Assembly: GCF_014196715.1 (NCBI RefSeq)
Contig: NZ_JACIEF010000002.1
Coordinates: forward strand, 558,001 to 622,000
Origin: Pedobacter zeae
Lineage (GTDB): Bacteria > Bacteroidota > Bacteroidia > Sphingobacteriales > Sphingobacteriaceae
Direction of reading: 5' to 3'
Length of the DNA: 64,000 bases
Part shown: positions 1 through 8,760 of the stretch, piece after piece
How the letters are laid out: each line of letters starts with the position of its first letter
Numbering within the stretch: position 1 is the stretch's first letter
Notes under the pieces: generated by a model
The model's input: only the letters and a program-made list of their open reading frames with translations
Databases searched by the model: none
Told to the model about the DNA's origin: nothing
Made by a program: the position numbers and the translations under genes

Positions 1-240
1 AAAGATACGCTGGTAATTGCCCTTAACCTTACACCGGTGGTGCGCGAGCACTATAAAATCGGCGTTCCTTTTAAAACCAAGTGGAAAGAAATTTTCAATA
101 CCGACGATATTGTGTATTATGGCGGGGGGATCAATAACCGTGGCGATATTGTGCCTGGTTCAGAAGGTTTTAACGGGCAGGCATATTCAATCCAGGTTAA
201 TCTACCGCCTTTAGCTGTGGTTATTTTTAAAAGTAAATAA
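1..240 (+). CDS. glgB: 1,4-alpha-glucan branching enzyme, C-terminal fragment
   Basis: Reading frame 1 is open from the first base and encodes the last 79 residues of a protein whose start lies outside the window. The text (ALNLTPVVREHYKIGVP, then a YGGGINNRGD stretch and a final beta strand ending in FKSK) matches the C-terminal all-beta domain of GH13 glycogen branching enzymes, which form alpha-1,6 branches in glycogen. The catalytic barrel is not visible, so a related GH13 enzyme cannot be fully excluded. A hairpin array follows the stop codon. Confidence 0.8.
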   Translation, partial: KDTLVIALNLTPVVREHYKIGVPFKTKWKEIFNTDDIVYYGGGINNRGDIVPGSEGFNGQAYSIQVNLPPLAVVIFKSK

Positions 241-250
241 TTTTCGGTCG

Positions 251-373
251 TATCTCACGCCAGAATTCGCTAATAAAATATACTTTTGGCGTAATATAGT
301 TTTTTATATCACGCCAAAACTACTTAAAAATATATAGTTTTGGCGTGATATAGTTTTTTATATTTCGCCAAAA
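251..373. repeat. Array of alternating inverted repeats downstream of glgB
   Basis: Four related 15-base arms alternate in orientation: a degenerate arm at 251-265, then 284-298, 305-319, 338-352 and 359-373. The arms read TTTTGGCGTGATATA or its reverse complement with 0-2 mismatches. They form two hairpins (284-319 and 338-373), each with the same 6-nt loop gttttt, repeated with a 54-bp period. The arms 305-319 and 338-352 are a perfect inverted pair, so a cruciform across both hairpins is also possible. It may terminate glgB transcription, but the duplication is more than a terminator needs. Confidence 0.8.
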
Positions 374-414
374 ATAATAAATTTATTACCTTTATTGCTA
401 TAAATTAATGGTTT

Positions 415-1848
415 ATGGAAAAGGTTGTAGGTAGGATAGAGGAAAGATTGCTGTTGGGTAAGATTGAAAAATCGGGCGAGCCTGAACTCATTGCGGTATA
501 TGGGCGCAGACGGGTTGGAAAAACTTATCTGATCAGAAATGGTTTTAGTAAAGATCTGGCATTCGAATTTTCAGGCATCCATCATGCAACTTTAACCCAA
601 CAGCTGGAAAACTTTGCCCTGGCACTTACCCAGGCCGCAGGCGGGCTTCCACTTGCCATACCAAAAAGTTGGATGGCCGCTTTCCAGGTGCTTCGTCAAT
701 ACCTTGTGCCTTTGGTGAAAAAGGAAAGAACAATCATTTTTATTGATGAATTTCCGTGGATCAATACTCCGCGTTCAGGGTTTTTACCTGCTTTCGAAAA
801 CTTCTGGAACAGTTGGGCTTCCAAAGAAAAGAAACTGGTGGTGGTGATTTGCGGTTCGGCAGCTTCCTGGATGATCAATAGAGTAATCAATAACCGCGGT
901 GGTCTGCATAACCGTGTAACCAGGAGGATCAGGTTGTTGCCCTTTACCGTTGGCGAAACAGCAGCCTATCTTAAGCAGAGAAAAATAAAGCTCGATAAAT
1001 ACCAGCTTTTACAGGTATATATGACCATGGGCGGCATTCCCCAATACCTGAAAGAAATAGAGCCAGGCGAAAGTGTTGCACAGGTGACAGACCGGTTGTT
1101 TTTTACCAAGGATGGCCTACTGCTCGAAGAATTTAAGAACCTGTATTATTCCCTGTTCGATAAAGCCGAAAACCACATCGATATTGTGCGGGCCCTGGCC
1201 AAAAAAAGTAAAGGCTTAACCCGTACAGAAATTATTAATGCCTGTAAGTTAAGCAGCGGGGGCTATGCTACGCAACTGCTCGCAGAACTGGCCGAGTCGG
1301 GTTTCATTACGCCGTATGTTCCCTTCGGTAAAAGCACCAAAGATGCATTGTATAAGCTTACCGACGAGTATTCTATTTTTTACCTGAAATTTATCGATGG
1401 CAATAAAGCAACAGGAGCCGGTACCTGGCTAAAATTTTATTCGGGTACCTCATGGAAAAGCTGGGGTGGGTACGCTTTCGAAAGCATCTGCATGAAACAC
1501 ATTTCGCAGATTAAAAAGGCAATCGGGATAGAAAATGTTTATGCTGAAATTTCGGTGTGGCGTTATCTGCCTAAAAACAAAGAGGAGCAGGGGGCACAGA
1601 TCGATCTGCTGATCGACCGGAACGATTCCTGTATCAATATCTGTGAAATGAAATTTTCGGTTGCTCCTTTTGAAATCAGCAAGTCGTATCAAAAAGAGCT
1701 GGATAACAAACTCAAGGTATTCCAATTGCAAACCGGAACAAGAAAGGCATTATTTTTAACCATGATCACCACCTATGGGGTAAAAAATGGTACAAACTAT
1801 CCGGGTTTGGTACAAAAAGAGCTTACTATGGATATACTGTTCGCCTGA
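415..1848 (+). CDS. DEXX-box AAA-type ATPase with C-terminal PD-(D/E)xK-like (DUF234) domain
   Basis: The 477-residue protein has a Walker A motif GRRRVGKT at residues 30-37, a Walker B IIFIDEF at 107-113 and a sensor-like VVICGSAASW near 140. A winged-helix-like segment follows (about 265-330). The C-terminal domain carries D397 and E411-x-K413 (ICEMKFS), the arrangement seen in PD-(D/E)xK nuclease folds. This layout fits the archaeal-type ATPase/DUF234 family, which is common in Bacteroidota and has no settled function; roles in DNA transactions or as a selfish or defence-associated module are suggested only by the nuclease-like domain. It stands alone, after the hairpin array and before a 416-bp gap. 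ATG at 415 is preferred because the first family residues begin there. Confidence 0.85.
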   Translation: MEKVVGRIEERLLLGKIEKSGEPELIAVYGRRRVGKTYLIRNGFSKDLAFEFSGIHHATLTQQLENFALALTQAAGGLPLAIPKSWMAAFQVLRQYLVPLVKKERTIIFIDEFPWINTPRSGFLPAFENFWNSWASKEKKLVVVICGSAASWMINRVINNRGGLHNRVTRRIRLLPFTVGETAAYLKQRKIKLDKYQLLQVYMTMGGIPQYLKEIEPGESVAQVTDRLFFTKDGLLLEEFKNLYYSLFDKAENHIDIVRALAKKSKGLTRTEIINACKLSSGGYATQLLAELAESGFITPYVPFGKSTKDALYKLTDEYSIFYLKFIDGNKATGAGTWLKFYSGTSWKSWGGYAFESICMKHISQIKKAIGIENVYAEISVWRYLPKNKEEQGAQIDLLIDRNDSCINICEMKFSVAPFEISKSYQKELDNKLKVFQLQTGTRKALFLTMITTYGVKNGTNYPGLVQKELTMDILFA

Positions 1849-2264
1849 TTTTAAATAAGAAAAGCCTCCCATTGCTGGAAAGCTTTCTTAAACCCTGGAG
1901 TGGAAGCTTCCAGGGCGGGTGCAAAGATACGATAACTCTTTTTTTCTGCAAGTATTATCTGCTAAATAAATTTATAACCATTGTGGGGAGCCGCGTCATT
2001 TAACCTGCATAACACAATGGTTTCTCTTTTTCAAAATCAAAACACCGCACAACTTTGTGTTGCCCTGCAAGTTGACAGCTGATACTGTCAGCTAAGGTTT
2101 TAGCTTGTTCACTTAAAAGCTGTGTTTTGTTGATAAATGTCAATAAAACAGCCTGTTGCATATTCTTTATGTGTTTAATGAATAAAGTGAACGGCTAATT
2201 TGGCTGCCGCCCAACCTACTTTTGTATCAACAAACAAACTATTTAAAGTCATATCCCAAAAGAA
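1849..2264. other. Intergenic region, 416 bp
   Basis: No supported gene. It contains a hairpin at 1893-1915 (CCCTGGA / TCCAGGG, 9-nt loop), a T-rich tract near 1938-1946, a short inverted repeat TGACAG / CTGTCA at 2073-2090, and the promoter of the downstream secretion cluster at its right end. Confidence 0.6.
2217..2224 (+). promoter_or_regulatory. Bacteroidota -7 element upstream of the T9SS cluster
   Basis: TACTTTTG matches the TAnnTTTG -7 consensus. It lies 40 bp before the TTG start at 2265. A TTTG at 2199-2202 is only 14 bp upstream, closer than the usual spacing, so the -33 element is uncertain. Confidence 0.55.
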
Positions 2265-4490
2265 TTGAAAAGGCGCTCTTGTCTATCTTTCGTGGTATTT
2301 GTGCTTTGCTGTATGCCTGCATATTTATATGCGCAGGTTACGACACCATGCGAAAATACCAAACGTACTTACGCTGATTTTCAGGGGTCGATCCAATATG
2401 GGGTTAAAATATTGGGCGGTTCCTTAATTATGGGCACTATTTCTGATGCACCGAATGCTGTTAATGGGCAGGTTAGTGATGCATCAACCATAGGTGTTGG
2501 GCTTGGTTTGGCAGGTTTGGCATCTTCTACCCAATTTCTGCAATTTACCAATACCAGCGGCACTGGTCCGCGGTCAATTCCGGCCAATACCCCGGCTACC
2601 GTTAAAATTTCGTTGCCAACTGAGGTTTTGAGTGTGCTGAGCGGAGTGGAAATAGGGAGTTTTACAGATCTGCAGCCAGTTAGTGCAGTTTGGCCCCTGG
2701 GCGGTTTATTAGGTGCCGGGCATGATGCCGGGTATACTGCAACCATGAACCCTATTTACAATTCTACCAATATTGCCGGTGTAATCAGCGGTTCGGGCGA
2801 AATGGAAATTACGGTTAGCCCTAACCAGGTATATAATGGAATCTATGTTAAAGTTTCAGGCAATTTACTTTCTGTAGCATTGTCGGCTAAGGTTTTCCAT
2901 GCCTATATCATGGAGGTCACTACCGATAAAGTAGACTGCGATGAGGTCATTGATGTGTTATCCGGCGTACAGCCCAGTGTGGTTGGCGGGGTGTTAAATA
3001 CTACCGGAAAGGTGACTGATCCCTTTAATGCCATCGACAATGATAAAGACAGTTACGCCTTAATGGATGTGGGATTATCTGTTTTAAATAAAATTTTCCT
3101 TACGGCAATATTTAACAAGCCCTCTCAGCCCAAGGATTCTGTGAGTATTATATTAGCTAAGCCGGGGGGTGGGTTACTTGATCTGAGCCTGCTTACGGGA
3201 TTTACCATACAGCCTTATCTGAATGGAGCGAAAGCCGGCGATCCGTTTAATAATGTCGGTACTTTTCTAAACCTCAGGCTTTTCCCTGGCTCAACTGATA
3301 AATACGTGTTAACCTTCCCGGTTAGCGAGGTTTACGATCGCCTGGAAATTACCACAGGAGGTTTGGCTGGTGTGCTCGGTTCGCTAAAGATTTACGATAT
3401 CAAAAGAAAACTGGCAAAGCCGCGTACGCTTACAGATCCTGTTGCAGAAGATATAAGGACCGTGTGCGAAGGCGCAACCACAACTTTTGCCGTAAATAAC
3501 CCTCAGGATTGTACCGAATATAAATGGTATGATGCCGAAACGGGCGGTACATTATTAAATACGGGTTTAACTTATACGCCGCCATCAAACCTTGCTGCCG
3601 GCGAATATCATTATTACGTTCAGGCAAGCAGAACATACTGTATCACGGCTACATCCGAAAGGTTAAAGGTAAAGCTAAACGTTAATCCTTTGCCAACACT
3701 TATTGTTCCGGGCGCAACAATCTGTAGTGGCTCTTCAACCACACTTGCCGTTACCCATCCGGATGCCGATTTTACTTACAACTGGTACACATCTTCATCT
3801 GGCGGTACTCCATTTAATGTGGGTTCAACTTATACCACACCTCAACTTACTGCCAATACAACCTATTATGTGGAAGCTATAAATACGCTAACCGGTTGTG
3901 AAAATGCAGGGGGTGCTAAGGCTGTAGAAGTTAAAGTAAAACAATACGCAGCGGTACCTGCAATTATTGGTACAGCAACCATGTGCGGAGGAACAACTTC
4001 GGTTTTTACCAATGCCTATCCTAACGGAACATGGAGCAGCAGTGATATAGGGATTGCAACCGTGGATGGTGCAGGTTTGGTTACAGCTGTTGCTGCAGGC
4101 AACGTGGTAATCAGTTATACGGTTGCAGATGACGCTACTTATTGTGGTAAAAAAGTGGATTTTAATTTAGCCGTAAATCCGCAGCCCAATTTAACTTTAG
4201 GGCCTGATCCCGGAATCTGTGAGGGCTTAAGCACTACAAAACTGACCTATACTCATCCTGTTTCCAATCCTGTTAGCTATAGCATCTCATGGGTTGGGAA
4301 CCTGCTGCCGGTGGTTTCCGATCAAATCTTACCTGCAAACGAAATCACCATCAATATACCCCCAACTACACCCGTTGCCGTGTACCAGGGAAATTTAACT
4401 ATTAAAAATGCAAATGGCTGCGAGCGTAACATTCCTTTCAGTTTTAGGGTAAAGCTTGTGCCGCATAAACCAACCGTATCTATTAATTAA
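2265..4490 (+). CDS. Secreted protein with Ig-like domains
   Basis: The 741-residue protein starts at a TTG codon directly followed by a basic, hydrophobic signal peptide (KRRSCLSFVVFVLCCMPAYLYAQ). No upstream in-frame ATG fits better. The first ~385 residues are a Gly/Val-rich beta domain I do not recognise. From about 395 onward there are three or four repeats of roughly 80 residues with the pattern 'C..G...TF/TL' and 'Y.WY...GG', typical of bacterial Ig-like modules of large Bacteroidota surface proteins. No CHU_C or type A T9SS sorting domain is visible at its end, which stops inside a beta strand. It is first of four co-directional genes ending in PorP/SprF, so a surface role linked to T9SS is inferred. 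Confidence 0.75.
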   Translation: MKRRSCLSFVVFVLCCMPAYLYAQVTTPCENTKRTYADFQGSIQYGVKILGGSLIMGTISDAPNAVNGQVSDASTIGVGLGLAGLASSTQFLQFTNTSGTGPRSIPANTPATVKISLPTEVLSVLSGVEIGSFTDLQPVSAVWPLGGLLGAGHDAGYTATMNPIYNSTNIAGVISGSGEMEITVSPNQVYNGIYVKVSGNLLSVALSAKVFHAYIMEVTTDKVDCDEVIDVLSGVQPSVVGGVLNTTGKVTDPFNAIDNDKDSYALMDVGLSVLNKIFLTAIFNKPSQPKDSVSIILAKPGGGLLDLSLLTGFTIQPYLNGAKAGDPFNNVGTFLNLRLFPGSTDKYVLTFPVSEVYDRLEITTGGLAGVLGSLKIYDIKRKLAKPRTLTDPVAEDIRTVCEGATTTFAVNNPQDCTEYKWYDAETGGTLLNTGLTYTPPSNLAAGEYHYYVQASRTYCITATSERLKVKLNVNPLPTLIVPGATICSGSSTTLAVTHPDADFTYNWYTSSSGGTPFNVGSTYTTPQLTANTTYYVEAINTLTGCENAGGAKAVEVKVKQYAAVPAIIGTATMCGGTTSVFTNAYPNGTWSSSDIGIATVDGAGLVTAVAAGNVVISYTVADDATYCGKKVDFNLAVNPQPNLTLGPDPGICEGLSTTKLTYTHPVSNPVSYSISWVGNLLPVVSDQILPANEITINIPPTTPVAVYQGNLTIKNANGCERNIPFSFRVKLVPHKPTVSIN

Positions 4491-4531
4491 AAAAAAAGAA
4501 ATAAATCATTCATCCCTAACAAATTAAAGCC

Positions 4532-5257
4532 ATGACAAAAAAAATTACAAAAAACTGTTTAAGGATCCTTGCATTCCTGTTGTTCTTATTACCGATAAGT
4601 GCATTTGCACAAACTCCAAATGTATATTTATGTGGTACAGGTACAGTAAAACTTACGCCGGCGTTTAGCGGATATACCCCGGTAGCGGGCGATAAGATTA
4701 TTTGGACTGTTGACGGTACCGCTCAAAGTCCGGTAACTTATGCTACAGCTGCAGATGCCATTTTTAATGTGCCTGCAACATTAACCGCAGGAACACATAC
4801 TTACTCGGTTCAGGTAATACCGGCCGATGCCAATCTTTGTCCGAGTGATGCATCAGATAATACTATTGTTGAAAAACTTCCGCCACCAGCCATTACTGTA
4901 AGCGCTCCCGGAAGTGTTTACTGTACCGATCAAACCGCTACTACGGTAATTACGGCAAGTAAAGATGCTGCACTTACCTTACCGGCAGGCGTTTCTTTGG
5001 TTTACACCTGGACAGCAACAAAAGGCGGTGTAGCGGTGAGTGATCCAACAACCTTAGGAACTGTTTCGGGTACCAATAATGAATTGTTTACCCTGAAGAC
5101 AGGTGTTGCACCAGAAGCTTACGTGTTTACTGCAGAAGGTAAATATGCTGTTGGTTCTACGCCTATTGTACCATCTACAAGCTGTACCGCAACAGGTTCT
5201 AAAGCCATTACCGTAACGGTTAAACCAGGTAAAGCAGTTATTTCTGTAGCGCCATAA
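4532..5257 (+). CDS. Small secreted Ig-like/PKD-like protein of the T9SS cluster
   Basis: The 241-residue protein has a clear signal peptide (to about residue 27, ISAFAQ). The mature part looks like two beta-sandwich domains: one with ACGTGTVKLTP-like text near residues 33-115 and one beginning ITVSAPGSVYC near 120. The sequence is rich in Thr, Ala and Val, with few charges. No sorting domain is seen. It lies 41 bp after the preceding Ig-like gene and 19 bp before the DUF11/CHU_C gene, so it is very likely co-transcribed with them. The function is not known; a structural partner of the flanking secreted proteins is an inference. Confidence 0.7.
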   Translation: MTKKITKNCLRILAFLLFLLPISAFAQTPNVYLCGTGTVKLTPAFSGYTPVAGDKIIWTVDGTAQSPVTYATAADAIFNVPATLTAGTHTYSVQVIPADANLCPSDASDNTIVEKLPPPAITVSAPGSVYCTDQTATTVITASKDAALTLPAGVSLVYTWTATKGGVAVSDPTTLGTVSGTNNELFTLKTGVAPEAYVFTAEGKYAVGSTPIVPSTSCTATGSKAITVTVKPGKAVISVAP

Positions 5258-5276
5258 ACAATAAGATAGAACCATT

Positions 5277-6215
5277 ATGATGTTTAGCAGGTTAGGGATA
5301 ATTGTGTTTGGCATGCTGCTGCTTCCGGTGGCGGCATGCTTTGCGCAATCTAATAATCCCAATGTGCTTAACCTTAAACCGGGCATCACAGTTAAACTCA
5401 GGGCTAATGGTACAGGTGCAACTTCTTACCAATGGTTTAGAAATGGAAATGCCATTTTAGGTGCCACCGAACAAGATTATGTGGTAAGTGCCGCAGGAAA
5501 ATATGCCGTTATTACTTTTAGCCTCGGAGGATGTAGCTCTGATCTTTCAGAAGAAATGGAAGTTGTTATGGAGCAGGTGGCCACAGCGGATGTTTCCATT
5601 CTTAAAAGATCGGAGAGCAGGCCGGTAATTAATATGGAAACGTTTAAATATAATTTATTGGTACGCAACAACGGTATAGGTACGGCTACCAACGTACAGG
5701 TAAAAGACGACCTTCCTGAAAACCTGATATTTGTAAGCGTCGATCCCGCTATGGTGGGTACTGCAAGTTATAACGAGCAAACGCGGACCGTTTCGTGGGT
5801 TATACCTTCGCTGGCCAATGGTAGTTTTGTGGAGCTGATTATTAACGTGAGGGCCATGAAACCCGGAAATGTGATAAATAGTGCCACCGTTACGCACAAT
5901 GAAGCCGACCCCGATCCATCTAACAATACCTCTGTCGACACTAAAGAAATTACCGGGCTTAAAATTCCGAATGTATTTACGCCAAATGGTGATGGAAAAA
6001 ATGAAACCTTTTCTATAGAACACCTTGATCGTTATAAAGAAAACCTGCTTACCATCATTAACCGGTGGGGAAGTACCGTGTATGAGAAAAATGGTTATCT
6101 GAACGATTGGGCAGCCAATGGCCTGGTAGATGGAACCTATTTCTACATCCTTAAGGTAAAAGCTACAAACGGGCAATGGCAGGAATTAAAAGGCTATGTT
6201 ACCGTGATCAGATAA
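5277..6215 (+). CDS. DUF11 protein with T9SS type B (CHU_C) sorting domain
   Basis: The 312-residue protein has a signal peptide ending near ACFAQ (about residue 24). An Ig-like domain follows (about 30-95, SYQWFRNGNAILGATE). A DUF11 domain occupies about 105-225 (LLVRNNGIGTATNVQVKDDLP ... ADPDPSNNTSVDTKEI). The C-terminal ~85 residues are a classic gliding-motility-associated domain, with IPNVFTPNGDGKNETF, IINRWGSTVYEK and DGTYFYILKV. That domain directs export through T9SS to the cell surface. It is the only one of the three secreted proteins here with a recognisable sorting signal, and it is followed 22 bp later by PorP/SprF, its usual partner. Confidence 0.9.
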   Translation: MMFSRLGIIVFGMLLLPVAACFAQSNNPNVLNLKPGITVKLRANGTGATSYQWFRNGNAILGATEQDYVVSAAGKYAVITFSLGGCSSDLSEEMEVVMEQVATADVSILKRSESRPVINMETFKYNLLVRNNGIGTATNVQVKDDLPENLIFVSVDPAMVGTASYNEQTRTVSWVIPSLANGSFVELIINVRAMKPGNVINSATVTHNEADPDPSNNTSVDTKEITGLKIPNVFTPNGDGKNETFSIEHLDRYKENLLTIINRWGSTVYEKNGYLNDWAANGLVDGTYFYILKVKATNGQWQELKGYVTVIR

Positions 6216-6237
6216 ATAAAAGTTAAAAGGTGAGGAT

Positions 6238-7209
6238 ATGAAAAAGATAATTTTAACGGTATTATTTAATTTAATCTGTTGGTGTCTGTTTGCGCAGCAA
6301 AATGCACAATTCGGACAATATATGTTTAACGGCCTTTTCATTAATCCGGCTTATGCGGGCTATAAGGAAGAATTGTATATGCAGGCTTTTGTAAGGGCGC
6401 AGTGGACCGGTATTCAGGGTGCACCGCAAACACTTTCTATCGCTATTGATGAGGCAGTTAAAGAAGAAAGCCTGGGCTTAGGTCTTTTGGTTTCGAAAGA
6501 TAAGATTGGTGCACAAACCTCACTTAATTTATCGGGTAATTTTGCTTACCGCATTAAACTCGACCGTACAGAAACCAATGTGCTTGCTTTTGGGATCGGA
6601 CTCGGGATTATGCAAATGGGCCTAAACGGCAGTCTTTTAGATCCCAATGAAACAAACGATAACAGGATCCCTGCAGGTTACGAAAGCCGTATCGTACCAG
6701 ATATCAGGGCCGGCGTACATTATTCGAACGAAAAATTTTTTATTGGTTTCTCTGCCAATAACCTGCTTACACAATACCTTCCTGTTTTTAGGAATAATAA
6801 CCTGTTGAATATAACTTCTAAGCCACATTTTTATTTAACGGCCGGAATGTTATTTCCAATGAGCAATGATTTTATGTTCAAACCTGCTTTTTTGATTAAA
6901 GATGATTTAAACGGACCGACCTCATTGGATCTCAATGCTTTTTTAATGATCAAAGAAAAGCTCTGGTTAGGTGCGGTGTATAGAACATCGTTAAAATTTT
7001 ACCCGAAGCCAGCTTTACAAAGCAATTTAAGGGCAAGGAGTGCCATCGGATTCATTACCGAATTCTTCATACGAGAGAACCTCAGGGTTGGCTATGGCTA
7101 TGATTACAGTTTAAATAAATTGGGTAACTATGACTATGGCTCCCATGAAATTTCTATTGGTTATTATTTGCAAACTGCAAAAAGCAGAAGACCAAAGTGT
7201 TACTTCTGA
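6238..7209 (+). CDS. PorP/SprF family type IX secretion outer-membrane protein
   Basis: The 323-residue protein has a signal peptide (to CLFAQQ, about residue 20). It opens with QFGQYMFNGLFINPAYAGYKE, the hallmark start of PorP/SprF proteins, and the rest alternates like a beta barrel, ending YYLQTAKSRRPKCYF. SprF-type proteins are needed for delivery or anchoring of specific CHU_C-tagged substrates. Here the obvious substrate is the gene immediately upstream. The start has a GA-rich site (aaaaggtgagg) just before ATG. It is the last gene of the cluster; 256 bp of non-coding sequence follow. Confidence 0.9.
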   Translation: MKKIILTVLFNLICWCLFAQQNAQFGQYMFNGLFINPAYAGYKEELYMQAFVRAQWTGIQGAPQTLSIAIDEAVKEESLGLGLLVSKDKIGAQTSLNLSGNFAYRIKLDRTETNVLAFGIGLGIMQMGLNGSLLDPNETNDNRIPAGYESRIVPDIRAGVHYSNEKFFIGFSANNLLTQYLPVFRNNNLLNITSKPHFYLTAGMLFPMSNDFMFKPAFLIKDDLNGPTSLDLNAFLMIKEKLWLGAVYRTSLKFYPKPALQSNLRARSAIGFITEFFIRENLRVGYGYDYSLNKLGNYDYGSHEISIGYYLQTAKSRRPKCYF

Positions 7210-7465
7210 AAACAGGCTGCTTTCCATACAAATATTTTAATTCCTGGTATTTATTGTCGCCAACTTTTTAAATCAGCATGTTCTGGCTTTGTTTTTCAGT
7301 CAAAAAAGATGAACGGAACGAATGTTGCTAAAAAGTTTTGCCTTATTGTTGCGTTTTTTTAAGTTGGCATACCGTTGTACGTACTCCCTTCGGTTGTTTG
7401 ATTTAAATGGCCCTGCATAAACAAACGGAAAACTGCTGTGTTATAGCAATAATATTAAGTAGTCC

Positions 7466-7786
7466 ATGCAGCCGTTACATCAAGGGGTTACCCGTCAAAA
7501 GCAAAACGTTGATCAGGATGCCGGTTTACCTGGCGGAGAGTTCTTTTTTACTGCACTAAAGACGCCTGATCTCCTTGCATTTAAAGCGCTCTATAAAAAA
7601 TATTCGCCGGCTGTTTATGGTAATATAATCAGGTCAGTTAAAGAGGAGGAAAAAGCTAAACTAATTTTGGAAAAAACATTCTGCGAAGCCTGGCAATATT
7701 TTTCGCAATTTGACAACACTAAATTGAGAATTTTTACTTGGATAAATCAGTTCGCGGTTCAGAACATAAAAAAATATAACTTATAA
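7466..7786 (+). CDS. Orphan sigma-70 region 2-like protein
   Basis: The 106-residue protein resembles only the first half of an ECF sigma factor. Residues ~34-105 (AFKALYKKYSPAVYGNIIRS ... FCEAWQYFSQFDNTKLRIFTWINQFAVQNIK) align by eye with region 2, which binds the core polymerase clamp and recognises the -10 element. There is no region 4: the protein ends about where the region 2-4 linker would begin, and the 101 bp to the next gene contain no open continuation. It could be a decayed sigma factor or a stand-alone region 2 acting as a modulator. The next gene is a Crp-type regulator. Confidence 0.65.
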   Translation: MQPLHQGVTRQKQNVDQDAGLPGGEFFFTALKTPDLLAFKALYKKYSPAVYGNIIRSVKEEEKAKLILEKTFCEAWQYFSQFDNTKLRIFTWINQFAVQNIKKYNL

Positions 7787-7887
7787 AATGCATTAAATGC
7801 CATAATTGTCTCAATTAATCTACTTTATTTGTATATTCTCTTAAAAATCGCTATAATTAAGGGTCTAAAGTCTATCCCTATTTGTGT

Positions 7888-8496
7888 ATGCTCGAATCCC
7901 GCAAGGTATTTTTAGTTAACGCTGTACTAAATTATTTCAGCAATTTATGCCCGATAACGCCGGGTTTTATTCAGGAAATTGAAAAAAATCTCCAGCCCAT
8001 CCTTGTTAAAAAGAATAAATACGTTCTCTCACCGATTGACAATAATGATGACGTTTTTTTTGTGGTAAATGGATTGGTAAGGGGATTTATAAAGGATGAT
8101 GGTAAGGAAATCACCACCTGGATCAGTTTTGGAAATGAATTTATTGGTGCGATCCAGCATCCCGATGAGAATGTCAGGCCTTCCATTGAATATCTGCAGG
8201 CCCTTGAAAACTCTGAACTGGTACCGATGTCACGTTTATTTATAAACAGGTTGTATTCAATTTATCAGGAAACCAATGTCATCGGAAGGAAAATCCTTGG
8301 TCTCCAGTACTACGCTGCTTCAGAACGGTCTATCCTGGCCCGTATTCCTTCAGCAGAAAGGCGCTATGAAAAATTTATGGAGTTAAATTCCTTCGACATA
8401 TCCAGGGTTCCACTACGCTGTATTGCCAGTTATTTAGGCATGCGTCTTGAAACACTGAGCAGGATACGCAGTAAGCTGGTAAAGCATTTGGCATAG
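7888..8496 (+). CDS. Crp/Fnr family transcriptional regulator
   Basis: The protein has about 202 residues from the ATG at 7888; a TTG two codons earlier (7882) is possible but less likely. Residues ~20-115 form a cyclic-nucleotide-binding-type beta roll (VKKNKYVLSPIDNNDDVFFVVNGLVRGFIKDDGKEITTW). The C-terminal helix-turn-helix is VPLRCIASYLGMRLETLSRIRSKL. This is the divergent Bacteroidota subfamily, which often lacks known cAMP ligands; no Fnr-type cysteine cluster is present. The effector is unknown. It is preceded by the orphan sigma-region protein and may form a unit with it. Confidence 0.85.
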   Translation: MLESRKVFLVNAVLNYFSNLCPITPGFIQEIEKNLQPILVKKNKYVLSPIDNNDDVFFVVNGLVRGFIKDDGKEITTWISFGNEFIGAIQHPDENVRPSIEYLQALENSELVPMSRLFINRLYSIYQETNVIGRKILGLQYYAASERSILARIPSAERRYEKFMELNSFDISRVPLRCIASYLGMRLETLSRIRSKLVKHLA

Positions 8497-8558
8497 TACT
8501 ATTGATAAATGCTTATTTGTGGTATATTCAGGATGTGAATGTAATTGCCTGATTATGT

Positions 8559-8690
8559 ATTAACCACAAGCCTGATGATCCCCTTAAACGAAATAACTCT
8601 GCCGGGAGCGATGGTGGGGGTGGAGATAGTTCATGTAGTTCGTCATGCGGGAGCTCTTGCGGGAGTTGTGGGGGACGTGGTGGTGATTGA
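8559..8690 (+). pseudogene. Cys/Gly-rich peptide tail without a normal start codon
   Basis: One frame ending at TGA 8688-8690 encodes a low-complexity tail with spaced cysteines (GDSSCSSSCGSSCGSCGGRG). This is typical of the C-termini of Gly/Cys-rich Bacteroidota proteins (for example of the TIGR04222 type) or of small modified peptides. The frame is closed by TGA at 8550-8552. After that only TTA, TGT and ATT codons precede the peptide, so no ATG, GTG or TTG start exists. Either an ATT start at 8559 is used, or this is the relic of a larger gene lost between the Crp gene and here. Confidence 0.4.
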
Positions 8691-8760
8691 TTAAAAAATA
8701 TCAAAAATCTTCAAATAAATTAAAATCTTCATCAAATCTTAATTTTTCTGCCGTAATATT

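Noticed and set aside
284..373. Possible CRISPR or IS end
   Set aside because: Arms are palindromic with constant loops, not spacers; no transposase is adjacent.
5655..6176. 173-codon minus-strand frame opposite the DUF11/CHU_C gene
   Set aside because: Shadow of a gene with clear domains; residue composition is not protein-like.
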